A stretch of 64,000 nt of DNA. Origin: Tunturibacter gelidoferens. GTDB taxonomy: Bacteria > Acidobacteriota > Terriglobia > Terriglobales > Acidobacteriaceae. The DNA lies in assembly GCF_040358255.1 (NCBI RefSeq), contig NZ_CP132938.1, positions 4,960,001 to 5,024,000 on the forward strand, read 5' to 3'. Below the pieces are notes generated by a model that saw nothing but the letters and a program-made list of their open reading frames with translations, did not search any database and was not told the DNA's origin. Below, in pieces: positions 8,534 to 18,149 of the stretch. The translations under genes and the position numbers were made by a program. Each line of letters begins with the position of its first letter. The stretch's first letter is position 1.

Positions 8534-9865
8534 CTACTCCGAAACCCTATCGTTCGTGTCCATGTTGAATTTGATCCCGGACTTGGCGAGTTCAGCGACA
8601 TACATCTCGCGAACCTGAGGATCTTCGTCTTCATACTCGATCATGTTGCCGCCCGTCTTGACGTCCACAGAATCCAGCAGATGCGTGTAGCCGCCGCCAC
8701 CTAGCCCCTCCATGAACCATCTGCCCTGGCCTCCCCAGTTGGGAGCGATATACCGGGCAGCGTCGCGGCCGGTATTGAAGTGCTGGTGGAACCAGCCGTC
8801 CGGCGGAACAAACAGACTTCCATCGGTCCAGTCCACGCGTGTCTTCTCCTTCGCCTCCGAGTAGCGCGTCGACCCCTTCCAGAAGAGGGTGTAGCCCGTT
8901 CCGTTCAGAGTGACAACGTGCGACCCTGGCCCGTGCCGGTGCGCCATCTTGTAGGTTCCCGTGGAAAACTCCGAGATGTGCGTCTGCATGGTGTTGTTCG
9001 CAAGCTCCAGCTCGATTCTCGAGTTTCCCTTACCGCGATCCGCTGCCCGCTCCAGGCCGATGGTACGAGCATCTGGAACAAAGCTGCCGTGCCAGGTGTG
9101 AATGCTCCTTTCATGCTTGTGACCCTTCACAATCTTCGTCAGCATTTTGTCATCGCCGCTCTTCAAAAAGTTTCCTTCCGTGTCGAAGCGATCGCGGAAG
9201 ACGAAGTCGTTATTGAAGACGAAATCGGTGTTATGGAACAGATCGATCGCCACCGGAGCATTGTTCACGGACAAGAAGCGAGCCGGTTTGCTTCCGAGAT
9301 TGGTGTGCTTACGCCACAGATTGAGCGGCGGCCCGAGCACACTGCCCGCCTTCCACTTGACGCTGAACTTTTCGCCGGTAGGCGCCCATAGCTGAGTCTC
9401 GCCCTCGCCCTCGAGAAAGTAGATGGTCTCCTCGAAGAGGTAACGCTGAGGGTTGGTAGAAGCGCCCGCAGGAAGCTCGCAGACGTAGGCGCAGTTGACT
9501 CCCTCTCCCCCAACCAGATTGATGTGAGCCCCGAGTCCCCCCACTCTCTTCCACGGCTGCAGTTCGAGAGCTCTGAGATCTTTGATGGCGAAGTCCCTGT
9601 AGACCGGGATGCCTTCCTGATCGAGCCACGCGGCGAACGGGTCAAAGTTCGTCTGGTTCACGTTATAGCCCGAGTCGTGCGCGTCGGCATGTTTCTGCGT
9701 GGGATAGGCGTCTGCGGGGGATGGGGATTGCCCGTCCGCAACACCTTTCAGAATCGAGCAGGTGGCGGCAAGAGTGAAGGCGCCGTCCGCCGCACGTTTG
9801 ACAAAGTCTCGCCGGGAGATTCGCCCGGCCTTGAAATCGATTGCTATGTCTTTTGGACTCTTCAC
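8534..9865 (-). CDS. Tat-exported cupin-domain protein
   Basis: A 443-residue protein opening with a twin-arginine signal (SRRDFVKRAADG at residues 17-28, then a hydrophobic AATCSIL stretch), so it is probably exported folded to the periplasm. Two cupin-like regions follow: one with YLFEETIYFLEGEGETQLW and one with KMAHRHGPGSHVVTLNGTGY, whose histidines could bind a metal. The chosen start is GTG 9865 with GGAGG just upstream. It is convergent with ubiX and sits 187 bases downstream of a TonB-dependent receptor gene on the same strand. It may process a periplasmic aromatic substrate. No characterised relative is recognised, so the function is left open. Confidence 0.65.
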   Translation of the reverse strand: MKSPKDIAIDFKAGRISRRDFVKRAADGAFTLAATCSILKGVADGQSPSPADAYPTQKHADAHDSGYNVNQTNFDPFAAWLDQEGIPVYRDFAIKDLRALELQPWKRVGGLGAHINLVGGEGVNCAYVCELPAGASTNPQRYLFEETIYFLEGEGETQLWAPTGEKFSVKWKAGSVLGPPLNLWRKHTNLGSKPARFLSVNNAPVAIDLFHNTDFVFNNDFVFRDRFDTEGNFLKSGDDKMLTKIVKGHKHERSIHTWHGSFVPDARTIGLERAADRGKGNSRIELELANNTMQTHISEFSTGTYKMAHRHGPGSHVVTLNGTGYTLFWKGSTRYSEAKEKTRVDWTDGSLFVPPDGWFHQHFNTGRDAARYIAPNWGGQGRWFMEGLGGGGYTHLLDSVDVKTGGNMIEYEDEDPQVREMYVAELAKSGIKFNMDTNDRVSE

Positions 9866-10052
9866 TCATCCTCCATGGCGGCTAAAACAGTCCCGCTGGC
9901 CTGCCGCTGTTTCTCGCTAGACGCATGGCAGCTTGATCCAGGACACTGCCGGCTCTTCGGTTGATACGAGCCCCTTGGCACGATTACTACGTAAATGGAA
10001 ACGTAAGCGTTCGATCCCAAGGTGCCGGAAAACATTTGTCTCTGTAAATCTC

Positions 10053-13000
10053 CTAAAAGACGAACTTCGCTCCAAACTGAATCTGCCGCGAGGTCGTCAG
10101 GGTTGGCGCGGGCAATTGTCCTGCGGAACCCAGAACACCTCCCGAACTGCTAAAGATTTGCGGCGAGTCACTTTGGAAGTTGGTGTGATTAAAGACGTTG
10201 AATACTTCGCCCCGGAGTTGCAGGCCGTATCTGTCGTGAACCAGCGGGATGTTCTTGAACAAGGAGCTGTCGACATCGATATATTCGGGTGCGCGCAGTG
10301 TATTGCGTCCCAGATTTCCAAGCTCGCCCGGTGCCGGGAAGGAGAAGCAGCTCAGGTTGATGTAGTTCAGAGGCTGGCCGGTATTGATGGGGTTGATCGA
10401 ACAACCCGGTCCAGGATTGTAATTCGGTCTCTGTCCGCCGGCGCTGCTGTGGGCTCTGCTGTTGCCCGTAAACGCCCGGTCCGAACTCAGTCGCACCGAG
10501 AAGGGCTCGCCGGAGTGGATCTGGAAGATGCCGCCTAGCTGCCATCCTCCCAGTACTGCCTTGGAGACGCCGCTCAGTTCGCCGATAGGAATATTCCACT
10601 GGCCGTTGACTACGAAGTTGTTCGTGATGTTGAAGTCGGAAACACCCTTGTTGAGCGCCAGATCGAAGGCATACGACGGTCCGACGGTGTTGTTGTATTC
10701 ATTGTCGCTGAAGGTATCGGAACCCTCATCCATGCTCTTCGACCAGGTGTAGCTGGCCTGAAGTGCGAGCCCGTGCGACAGGCGCCGGCTCAGGTTCACC
10801 AGCAGGCCGTGGTAAATCGAAAAGTCGGTATAGACCAACCCTTCGATACGCGAGTAGTTGGGGTTGATCCGCTGAATATTCTTCGAGCTGTTACCGGCAG
10901 GGATGGGGAAGTGGAGTTGCCCATTCGCATCGAAGGTGACGAGAGACAGCGGCACCTGATCCATGTCGTCAATGTTCTGCGGGACATGAACTGAATGGGA
11001 TCCCACATAGCCGATCATCAAAGCGAAGTCCGATGGCAGTTGCTGCTCGACCGTCAGGTTCCACGCCTGGTTGTAGGCCCGCGGTGGATTCTGCTGTACG
11101 TAGGTGCCTTCACTTGCACTTGCAGTCAGCAGGTCAAGACCGTTCGATGGGAAAGCGCTCGCAGGAGGAGCGTTCACCACACCCGAGTTGAAGAAAGGAA
11201 TTGCGTGGGTCCGATTTAGGAAGAAATAAGGCAGCGACAGGATGTCATAAATGCCGTAGGAGGCGCGGAGCGAAGTCTTGCCGGTTCCGAAGACATCGTA
11301 GGCCAGGCCCACGCGCGGCGCGAAGTTCAACTTATTGGCGTTGCCGACAAAAGAGCCCCCAAGCCGTTCCGTCGCATCGGTGAGGTTTACCAACGTCGCC
11401 ACCTTGCCGTTGGCCTCGACCACCGGCGTGTTGTACTCGTACCGCAGCCCGGCGGTGATCGTGAGGCGCTCACTCAAGCGCAGCACATCCTGGCCATAGG
11501 CCCCGTAGTAGTCGGTCTTCAAGCTGCGGGCGCCGTTGGTCGTCGGAAGGTCGGAGGAGAATTGCAGCGGTACATTCTGCAGTAGGTCCTGCACCGAGCC
11601 GTAGTCCCACTCTCCCAACGGGTTTTGGACCGAGGTAAAGTCGTCCGCGATCCGATTGAAGAGAAACCCGAACTGCAGCGAATTTTTGCCCTTGATCCAG
11701 TTTAGATCGTCGGAACCCTGATACGCGATGTAATGAAACAGGTCCGCGCCCGAGGCCCCGAGCCCCCCGGCGGTAGCGACGTTGCCTGCCGTGATCACGC
11801 CCACCGGCTTGCCCGGCACAAACCCAAGCGTGGTATCAGTCGCCAGCGGCGAAACCGCGGATATATCCTCGGAATCGGACGCGAATGTGTAACTGACTCC
11901 TAGGTGCGCCGTGTTCAAAAGGTTAGGGGTGAGGAAGTTCTGCAGCGTGACGATGGCGTTGTCATGACTGGCCCGCGATCCGACCAGCTTGATGTTGAAG
12001 ACGTCCGGAGCCACAAGCGATGAGGTATCCCACTGATAGCTGGTCGAAAGGATGGTCTTGGGAGAGAGGTGGAAGTCGACTTTTCCGACCGCGTAGTACT
12101 CCTTGCCTGTCTGGGCGCCGGAGAAGTTGTAAAACGCCGTGCCGTCACCATTGTCGGTTCCGTTTGCGACCGGGAAGAGCGGCAGGAACGGCTGAATGGC
12201 AGGAGCGATCGCGACTGTAATCGTTCCCGGCCCGTTGGGATTCGGAACCACTCCAGTCCTGGCCGAATTCGATATCGTGAGCGACCTCTCAGACAAGCCG
12301 AGGAGCTGGTTCAGGCCTTCGAAGTTACCGAAGAAGAAGATCTTATCCTTCTTGATGGGTCCGCCAACCGCAACCCCATACTGATAACGGTGAAAATCGG
12401 GGATCGTCGGGCCGTCGAAGTAATTGCGCGCATCGAGAGCGCTGTTCCGGAAGAATCCGAAGCCGGTCCCGTGGAAATCGTTGGTCCCCGATTTGAACGC
12501 CGCGTTGATGACGCCGCCTGAGGTCAGACCATACTGCGCGGAGAAGCCGCTGGTGAGGACCGCAAACTCACGTACGGCATCCACGCCGAGGTTGATGTTC
12601 AGCGCGCTTCCCGGACTACCGTTCGAATAGTCGTTGACGATCAGTCCATCGGCAAGATACAGGTTCTCCGTTGGCCGGTTTCCGTTGATGTAAAGGTTCT
12701 CGCCGTTGCCTCTGGCTGCGCGCGAGTTGGTCGGCGATCCCTGCGTCGCCTGCTGTCCGAGGCCGCCAGTGACTCCTGCCTGCAAGGTCGCAAGCTGCAA
12801 CCAGTCGCGCCCATTCAGAGGAAGTTCGCGAATCGCGTGCTCGCCAACAAGTCCGCTCACCGTCGGGGATGTCGTCTCCACCTGCTGCGCCTGATCGGTG
12901 ACCACGACGGTCTCCGAAACATTGCCAAGCTGGAGAGACAAGTTCACCGTGAGCGAAGCTCCGACGGTCAGATCGATGCTTGGTCTAACCTCCGCCTTGA

Positions 13001-13274
13001 AACCCTTTGCGGTGGTTTCAATCTTGTAGCTTCCCGAGGGCAGCCCGGGAAACTGGTATTGCCCCGCACTGCCGGTCGTCAGACTCTGTTGCGCTCCGGT
13101 TCCATTGTTCGTGATCTTAACCGCAGCGCCCGCGATGGTCGCACCGCTGGAATCGGTCACTACCCCGAGAACCGAGCCGTTTGCTCCCTGGCCAAGTGCA
13201 GATACACTGCCGGCCAGCAGGAGAATGCAGAGTGCGATTGTCTGTAGAACTGACGTTATTTTTATAGAGTTCAT
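10053..13274 (-). CDS. TonB-dependent receptor, Oar-like with carboxypeptidase-regulatory N-domain
   Basis: A 1073-residue outer-membrane receptor. It has a signal peptide (hydrophobic ALCILLLAGSVSALGQG), then an Ig-like carboxypeptidase-regulatory domain (about residues 30-110: VTDSSGATIAGAAVKI ... GQYQFPGLPSGSYKI), a plug-like region with RELPLNGRDWLQL, and a long beta-barrel ending in the typical aromatic terminus KFVF. Start ATG 13274 follows AGGGG; an upstream extension has no signal character. Such receptors import large or scarce substrates with energy from TonB. Adjacent exported cupin and aromatic-acid genes suggest it brings in an aromatic or polyphenolic compound, but the ligand is not determinable. 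It is divergent from the FadR-type regulator. Confidence 0.88.
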   Translation of the reverse strand: MNSIKITSVLQTIALCILLLAGSVSALGQGANGSVLGVVTDSSGATIAGAAVKITNNGTGAQQSLTTGSAGQYQFPGLPSGSYKIETTAKGFKAEVRPSIDLTVGASLTVNLSLQLGNVSETVVVTDQAQQVETTSPTVSGLVGEHAIRELPLNGRDWLQLATLQAGVTGGLGQQATQGSPTNSRAARGNGENLYINGNRPTENLYLADGLIVNDYSNGSPGSALNINLGVDAVREFAVLTSGFSAQYGLTSGGVINAAFKSGTNDFHGTGFGFFRNSALDARNYFDGPTIPDFHRYQYGVAVGGPIKKDKIFFFGNFEGLNQLLGLSERSLTISNSARTGVVPNPNGPGTITVAIAPAIQPFLPLFPVANGTDNGDGTAFYNFSGAQTGKEYYAVGKVDFHLSPKTILSTSYQWDTSSLVAPDVFNIKLVGSRASHDNAIVTLQNFLTPNLLNTAHLGVSYTFASDSEDISAVSPLATDTTLGFVPGKPVGVITAGNVATAGGLGASGADLFHYIAYQGSDDLNWIKGKNSLQFGFLFNRIADDFTSVQNPLGEWDYGSVQDLLQNVPLQFSSDLPTTNGARSLKTDYYGAYGQDVLRLSERLTITAGLRYEYNTPVVEANGKVATLVNLTDATERLGGSFVGNANKLNFAPRVGLAYDVFGTGKTSLRASYGIYDILSLPYFFLNRTHAIPFFNSGVVNAPPASAFPSNGLDLLTASASEGTYVQQNPPRAYNQAWNLTVEQQLPSDFALMIGYVGSHSVHVPQNIDDMDQVPLSLVTFDANGQLHFPIPAGNSSKNIQRINPNYSRIEGLVYTDFSIYHGLLVNLSRRLSHGLALQASYTWSKSMDEGSDTFSDNEYNNTVGPSYAFDLALNKGVSDFNITNNFVVNGQWNIPIGELSGVSKAVLGGWQLGGIFQIHSGEPFSVRLSSDRAFTGNSRAHSSAGGQRPNYNPGPGCSINPINTGQPLNYINLSCFSFPAPGELGNLGRNTLRAPEYIDVDSSLFKNIPLVHDRYGLQLRGEVFNVFNHTNFQSDSPQIFSSSGGVLGSAGQLPAPTLTTSRQIQFGAKFVF

Positions 13275-13660
13275 TGCGCCCCTGGAGAGTGTGACTGGAT
13301 GCCGCGATTGATTCTCAGCATCGTGTCGTCCACCTTCAATCATGGGCTGAGCTTATACCTTTCGAAATGGAACGCTGTCAAGGAGGAAATGTGCAGCCGC
13401 GTTTCGGCTTCTCTGCGAACTCTTGAGTTTCGAGGCTGTAACGCAATTTGGACGTTATAAATCCCGCAAACCGCTGTTATATTCAACGGAGCCACCGCAA
13501 GCTGCAGGCCCGGGCACAATGCCGCGCCGCTTCGAGTCCCACCCGGCTGCGGTGTTTTGGTCCAGAACGAAAAGATTTGGTTGTACCATTACTAAGCGGT
13601 GCTAGACTGATGTTTGTAAGGTGGCTGCACTGACCTTTATGCAACTCGAGCGGAGAATCC
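13275..13660. promoter_or_regulatory. Divergent regulatory region with FadR-type operator
   Basis: No gene is seen in these 386 bases between the receptor and the regulator. A perfect TGGTTGTACCA palindrome (13578-13588) matches the TGGT-N3-ACCA form bound by FadR-subfamily GntR regulators. It overlaps a possible -35 (TTGTAC, 13581-13586), followed after 16 bases by TAGACT (13603-13608), so the adjacent regulator may repress itself. The start of the receptor transcript was not pinned down. Confidence 0.6.
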
Positions 13661-14398
13661 ATGGCGGTTCGCGGACCAGTGGAACCTTTCAAAATTGTAG
13701 GGCTCAACCGGGGACGCGTTCACGAACCCGTCGCGGAGCAGATTCGGCAGGCCATTTTCAATGGCTTAATCGCCACCGGCCACAAGTTGCCGCCGGAACG
13801 GGAGATGGCGGAGCACTTTCAGACCAGCCGCGTTACGCTGCGCGAGGCCCTTCGCGCCCTCGAGAAAGAAGGTCTGATCACCGTCAAGCGCGGCGCCGGC
13901 GGCGGAGCTTTCGTTGCCGATTTCGACCAGGCGCTCCGGGCCCTCACCGAGTCCTTGAACACTGTCGTAAAGCTCGGGTCCGCCAAAAGCGCCCACCTCA
14001 CCGAGATGCGCTCCATCCTCGAGCCTGAGATCACAAGGCTGGCTACGCTCCGGGCCACAAAGGAAGATGTTGCCGTCATTGAGGCCGTAGTCGATGCCCA
14101 GGAACAGGAACTCAAGGCGGGAGAGCTCAGCCGGAAGCTGGATATGGACTTCCACCGCTTCGTGGCGGAAGCCGCTCACAATCCCGTGCTCAATATCGTG
14201 GTCAACGCCGTTAACGAATCCATCAAGGACTCCATCCTGCGATCCAAGCGAAGCGAAGAGATGCGAAGACGTGTTGTGAGCTACCACCGGAGCATCTTCG
14301 AGGCGATTCGGGCGGGAGACTCCGACCTCGCCAGAAAGATTATGTCGGAGCACGTCGTCGATGTGCAGTGCCACCTGGAAGCCTCGGACGGAGCCTAG
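13661..14398 (+). CDS. FadR-subfamily GntR transcriptional regulator
   Basis: A 245-residue regulator with an N-terminal winged helix (residues about 20-85, containing LPPEREMAEHF and SRVTLREALRALEKEGLI) and an all-helical FCD ligand domain whose metal-site residues are suggested by MDFHRFVAEAAHN and YHRSIFEAIRAGD. FadR-type proteins usually repress catabolic genes until a carboxylic acid ligand binds. A perfect candidate operator lies 70 bases upstream. The next genes on the same strand are an aromatic-acid symporter and a molybdenum hydroxylase; the receptor is divergent. Control of this whole locus is a reasonable inference. The inducer is unknown. Confidence 0.88.
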   Translation: MAVRGPVEPFKIVGLNRGRVHEPVAEQIRQAIFNGLIATGHKLPPEREMAEHFQTSRVTLREALRALEKEGLITVKRGAGGGAFVADFDQALRALTESLNTVVKLGSAKSAHLTEMRSILEPEITRLATLRATKEDVAVIEAVVDAQEQELKAGELSRKLDMDFHRFVAEAAHNPVLNIVVNAVNESIKDSILRSKRSEEMRRRVVSYHRSIFEAIRAGDSDLARKIMSEHVVDVQCHLEASDGA

Positions 14399-14478
14399 CT
14401 TCGCCAGTGGCGAAGTCGGACTCAGCCGGTGATCTCTATCTGCGTGAAGATCTCGCTGCTCCCAAAGGAAAGAGACCG

Positions 14479-15819
14479 ATGGACAGACGAGCGACGGTCG
14501 ATGTTGCAGGACTGATCGACAACACCCCGTTGGACTGGTTTCATGCGATCGTCCTGATGAACACGTGCATGGTCATGTTCTTGGAAGGCTACGACATGCA
14601 GGTGACCTCGTATGCGGCGCCTGCCATCATCAAAGCCTGGCATCTTACGAGCGCGCACTTCGGCCCCGTCTTCGGATTCGGCTTGCTCGGCTATTTCCTA
14701 GGCGCCACCATCCTTGGCCACCTGGGGGATCGCTTCGGGCGCAAAAAGGTCATCCTCGGTGGCTCCCTGTTCTTCGGCGCATTCACATTCGGCGCAGCCT
14801 TTGCCACCTCCCTGACGCAACTCTTGATCCTCAGGTTCCTGGCAGGCATCGGCATAGGCGCTTCCATTCCAGCAGCCATTGCACTGACGGTGGAATACGC
14901 TCCCGCTCATTTGAAGGCGCGCATCATCAGCTTTTTGTTTCTCGGTTACACCCTGGGCGCGACCCTCGGCGGTTTTATTGCGGTGAAGCTTATTCCTGCG
15001 TTTGGATGGCCTGCCGTGTTCGTCGTGGGCGGCATCGCGCCCCTGGTTCTTGCTGCCATAGGGTTGTTCACCCTGCCGGAATCGGTCCAGTTTCTCGCTC
15101 TTCTGCAGGATCGCCCTCAGCGTGTTCAGGCGATTCTCACCAGATTCCAACGCGGTTTGCGCTTCAGCGATGACACCAGATTTTTCGTTGCGGAGCAGAA
15201 GCATCGTGGCCTGCCGGTCAAGCAACTCTTCGCGAACGGCCGCGCCGTCATGACCATGCTCCTGTGGACCGGCTTCGCCTCAAGTCTTTTGGCCCACTAC
15301 TTTCTGACGAGCTGGTTGCCGACGATCCTGGCCGGAGCCGCGGTGCCTCTGTCCTACGCCATCATCTCGGGCGCGCTGCTGCAAGGGGGAGGAGGTATCG
15401 GCGGCCTGCTCCTATGCTGGCTGAGCGACACGAAAAGCGTTCTGTTTATCGCGCTCGCCTTCTGCCTCGCTTCGCCTTTCATTCTGTTCATCCCGCACGC
15501 GGGCGGTTCTTCGCTCATGGTCCTTTGTTTTCTTACAGGCTTCTTTCTGGTCGGCGGTCAGATTGGATTGAATTCGATCGCAGGAACGATGTACCCAACC
15601 GATATCCGCGCCACCGGAGCCGGGTGGGCTCTCGGTATCGGACGTATCGGATCGATCGTGGGGCCAGTTCTGGGCGGCGTGTTCCTTTCGATGCGCGTCC
15701 CCACCCAGACGCTGTTTCTGTATACGGCGTTGGTACCGGTCGTATGCGCGGCCTCCATCGCGCTGCTTTGGAAAATTTCCGCCGCAGTAAAACCCGCCGC
15801 CTCCCCGATTCCTTCGTAA
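14479..15819 (+). CDS. MFS aromatic acid:H+ symporter (AAHS family)
   Basis: A 447-residue twelve-helix major facilitator. Two signatures place it in the AAHS group with PcaK and BenK: the first-helix motif FLEGYDMQV (acidic residues required in AAHS proteins) and the loop 2-3 motif GHLGDRFGRKK. TMYPTDIRATGAGWALGIGR near the C-terminus is also typical. Start ATG 14479 was chosen for the AAAGGA site upstream; an earlier start would overlap the regulator gene. It lies 80 bases after the FadR-type gene and 27 bases before the hydroxylase, so they probably form one transcript. Likely substrates are benzoate-type or hydroxybenzoate acids; gallate is possible given the tannase elsewhere in the window. 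Confidence 0.84.
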   Translation: MDRRATVDVAGLIDNTPLDWFHAIVLMNTCMVMFLEGYDMQVTSYAAPAIIKAWHLTSAHFGPVFGFGLLGYFLGATILGHLGDRFGRKKVILGGSLFFGAFTFGAAFATSLTQLLILRFLAGIGIGASIPAAIALTVEYAPAHLKARIISFLFLGYTLGATLGGFIAVKLIPAFGWPAVFVVGGIAPLVLAAIGLFTLPESVQFLALLQDRPQRVQAILTRFQRGLRFSDDTRFFVAEQKHRGLPVKQLFANGRAVMTMLLWTGFASSLLAHYFLTSWLPTILAGAAVPLSYAIISGALLQGGGGIGGLLLCWLSDTKSVLFIALAFCLASPFILFIPHAGGSSLMVLCFLTGFFLVGGQIGLNSIAGTMYPTDIRATGAGWALGIGRIGSIVGPVLGGVFLSMRVPTQTLFLYTALVPVVCAASIALLWKISAAVKPAASPIPS

Positions 15820-15846
15820 GTGACGATCCGCGCCGAGAGAACAAGC

Positions 15847-18129
15847 ATGAACTCCACCGACACGCCGCAAGACAAGCAGACCGGTTCCACGACGGGGAAG
15901 CAGGAAGCCGCAACACCGCGACGCGAGTTGAAGCAGCGCTATGACGGTTACGCGAAGGTGACCGGAAGCGCCAGATATGCGACCGAGTTCCAGATGCCCG
16001 GCGCGGTCTACGCCTTCCTGGTCCAGAGTACGATCCCGAAGGGTACGATCGCCTCGATCGATCGTGCCGCTGCCGAACGTGCTTACGGCGTTCTCGCCGT
16101 GCTGACTCCCTTCAACGCTGCACGGCTTCCTATGCCTCCTTCACAGTCGCATGCGCGCCGTGCTGTCAGCCTTCTACAGGATCGAGCCGTGCACTACAAC
16201 GGGCAGCCCATCGCTGTTGTCGTCGCCGCGAGTCTGGACCAGGCGCGGCATGCCGCAACGCTGCTCAAGATCGAGTACATTTCGGAGCCTCCGCAACTCG
16301 ATTTCATGGGCCGGCTTGACCAGGGCCGTCCGCTGAAGCAACCTACGCGCGAACCCGCCGACTCCAGGCGCGGCAATCTCGCAGCGTCGATGGCCAGGGC
16401 GACGGTCACGCTGGAGGAGACCTACACCACGCCCATCCAGAACCACAACAGCATGGAGACACACTCGACGCTGGCCTGGTGGGAAGGCGAGAAGCTGAAC
16501 GTCTACAACTCCACCCAGTCGATCGAAGTCGACCAGCAGGCGCTGGCGTCGACCTTCGGCATACCTCTTAGCAATGTCCGCGTGCAGTGTCCCTATACCG
16601 GCGGCGGGTTCGGGAGCAAGGGATCCCCCTGGTCGCACGTCTTTCTAGCCGCGATGGCTGCGAAGACGGTGGGCAGGCCGGTGAAGCTGGCGCTCGATCG
16701 CAACCAGATGTTCGGGCCTGTCGGCTCGCGTCCCGCGACAGTGCAGAAGATCAGGCTCGGTGCGTCGGCGGACGGCAGGCTGCTGGGCGTCGAGCACAAC
16801 GTCATTCTGACTGCCTCGGTGATGGAAGACTTCCTCGAGCCATGCGCGGCGCAGACCCGGATGCTCTACTCCAGCGAGTCCAATGCGACGACCCACCGGT
16901 TGGTCGATATGAACCTCGGGGTGGGCACTTATATGCGTGCACCGGGAGAGGCTTCGGGCAGCGCGGCCGTTGAATCTGCACTGGACGAACTCGCCATTAA
17001 GCTGAAGATGGACCCGGTCGAGCTGCGTCTGATCAACTATGCCGAGACGGACGAGGGCAGGAATCTGCCGTTTACCTCGAAGCACCTGCGGGCGTGCTAC
17101 GAGCAGGCGGGGACCCGATTCGGTTGGTCGAGCAGGAACTCAACCCCGGGTCAGAGGCTCGAAGGCAATGCACTGATCGGCTATGGAATGGCTACGTCGA
17201 CGCGACGCGCTGGACGTTCCGAAGCGGAGGCGGTCGTGCGGATCCTTCCGAACGGACGCGTCTTCGTGGGTGCCGGCACGCAAGACCTTGGCACCGGCAC
17301 CTATACGATCATGGCGGATACAGCCGGCAATGAACTCGGCCTCGATCCTTCACTAGTGGAGGTCAGGCTGGGCGACTCGGCGCTTCCCGGCGCCCCAGGT
17401 TCCGTCGGATCGCAGACTGCTGCGAGCGTCTGCCCCGCTGTACGCCTGGCCGCGATCAAGGCTCGTTCTCGATTGATTGGCATGGCTTTGGGCGATCCCG
17501 CCTCTCCGCTTCATGGCAGGAATGCCGAGGAGATCAACGTTGGCGAGGGACGTATCTTCGTGACGTCCGACCCTTCTATCGGCGAGAGCTTCGCAGAGAG
17601 GATCGGACGCAACGGAGGCGACCCGGTAGAGGCGATCTCGAGCGCCGAACCGGAAGCAGGCGCGGCTAGGTACAGCGCCTACTCCTTCGGCGCAGTCTTC
17701 GTCGAAGTTGCCGTGGATCGCAGTACCGGCATGGTCAAGGTCCGGCGCGTCGTGGGCACCTACGATATCGGCACGCTGATGAACCAGATGACAGGGCTCA
17801 GCCAATTGATCGGAGGCGTTGTCTGGGGAATCTCGTTCGCCTTGCAGGAGGAGGCGCACATCGACCCGTTCTCGGGCCGCACTGTGAACGCCAATTACGC
17901 TGAGTATCACGTCCCGGTCAACGCGGATATAGGCGAGATCGACCTGACGGTGCTGAACATTCCCGACACACGGTTCAGCCCCCTGGGCGCGCGCGGCATC
18001 GGCGAGGTCGCAACAACGGGAGTCGCCGCAGCCATTGCCAATGCAGTCTACAACGCGACCGGGAAACGCGTGCGAAACTTTCCCATCACGGCCGACAAGA
18101 TAATGGCCACTGCGGGAACGACTGCTTGA
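15847..18129 (+). CDS. Molybdenum hydroxylase large (Moco-binding) subunit, xanthine dehydrogenase/aldehyde oxidase family
   Basis: A 760-residue protein with the a/b-hammerhead N-domain (RYDGYAKVTGSARYATE from about residue 30) and the molybdopterin-binding domain. CPYTGGGFGSKG, a GTQDLGTGTYTIMAD segment and the C-terminal GARGIGEVATTG are visible; the last carries the glutamate that acts as catalytic base. The closest layout is the PaoC/YagR type. These enzymes hydroxylate aldehydes or N-heteroaromatics with water as oxygen donor. Start ATG 15847 is preferred; the GTG at 15820 has no ribosome site. The FAD and 2Fe-2S partner subunits normally encoded beside it are not in this window, which is odd. 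No signal peptide is seen. Confidence 0.87.
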   Translation: MNSTDTPQDKQTGSTTGKQEAATPRRELKQRYDGYAKVTGSARYATEFQMPGAVYAFLVQSTIPKGTIASIDRAAAERAYGVLAVLTPFNAARLPMPPSQSHARRAVSLLQDRAVHYNGQPIAVVVAASLDQARHAATLLKIEYISEPPQLDFMGRLDQGRPLKQPTREPADSRRGNLAASMARATVTLEETYTTPIQNHNSMETHSTLAWWEGEKLNVYNSTQSIEVDQQALASTFGIPLSNVRVQCPYTGGGFGSKGSPWSHVFLAAMAAKTVGRPVKLALDRNQMFGPVGSRPATVQKIRLGASADGRLLGVEHNVILTASVMEDFLEPCAAQTRMLYSSESNATTHRLVDMNLGVGTYMRAPGEASGSAAVESALDELAIKLKMDPVELRLINYAETDEGRNLPFTSKHLRACYEQAGTRFGWSSRNSTPGQRLEGNALIGYGMATSTRRAGRSEAEAVVRILPNGRVFVGAGTQDLGTGTYTIMADTAGNELGLDPSLVEVRLGDSALPGAPGSVGSQTAASVCPAVRLAAIKARSRLIGMALGDPASPLHGRNAEEINVGEGRIFVTSDPSIGESFAERIGRNGGDPVEAISSAEPEAGAARYSAYSFGAVFVEVAVDRSTGMVKVRRVVGTYDIGTLMNQMTGLSQLIGGVVWGISFALQEEAHIDPFSGRTVNANYAEYHVPVNADIGEIDLTVLNIPDTRFSPLGARGIGEVATTGVAAAIANAVYNATGKRVRNFPITADKIMATAGTTA

Positions 18130-18149
18130 GCAGAAGGCGGAGGAGTCTT

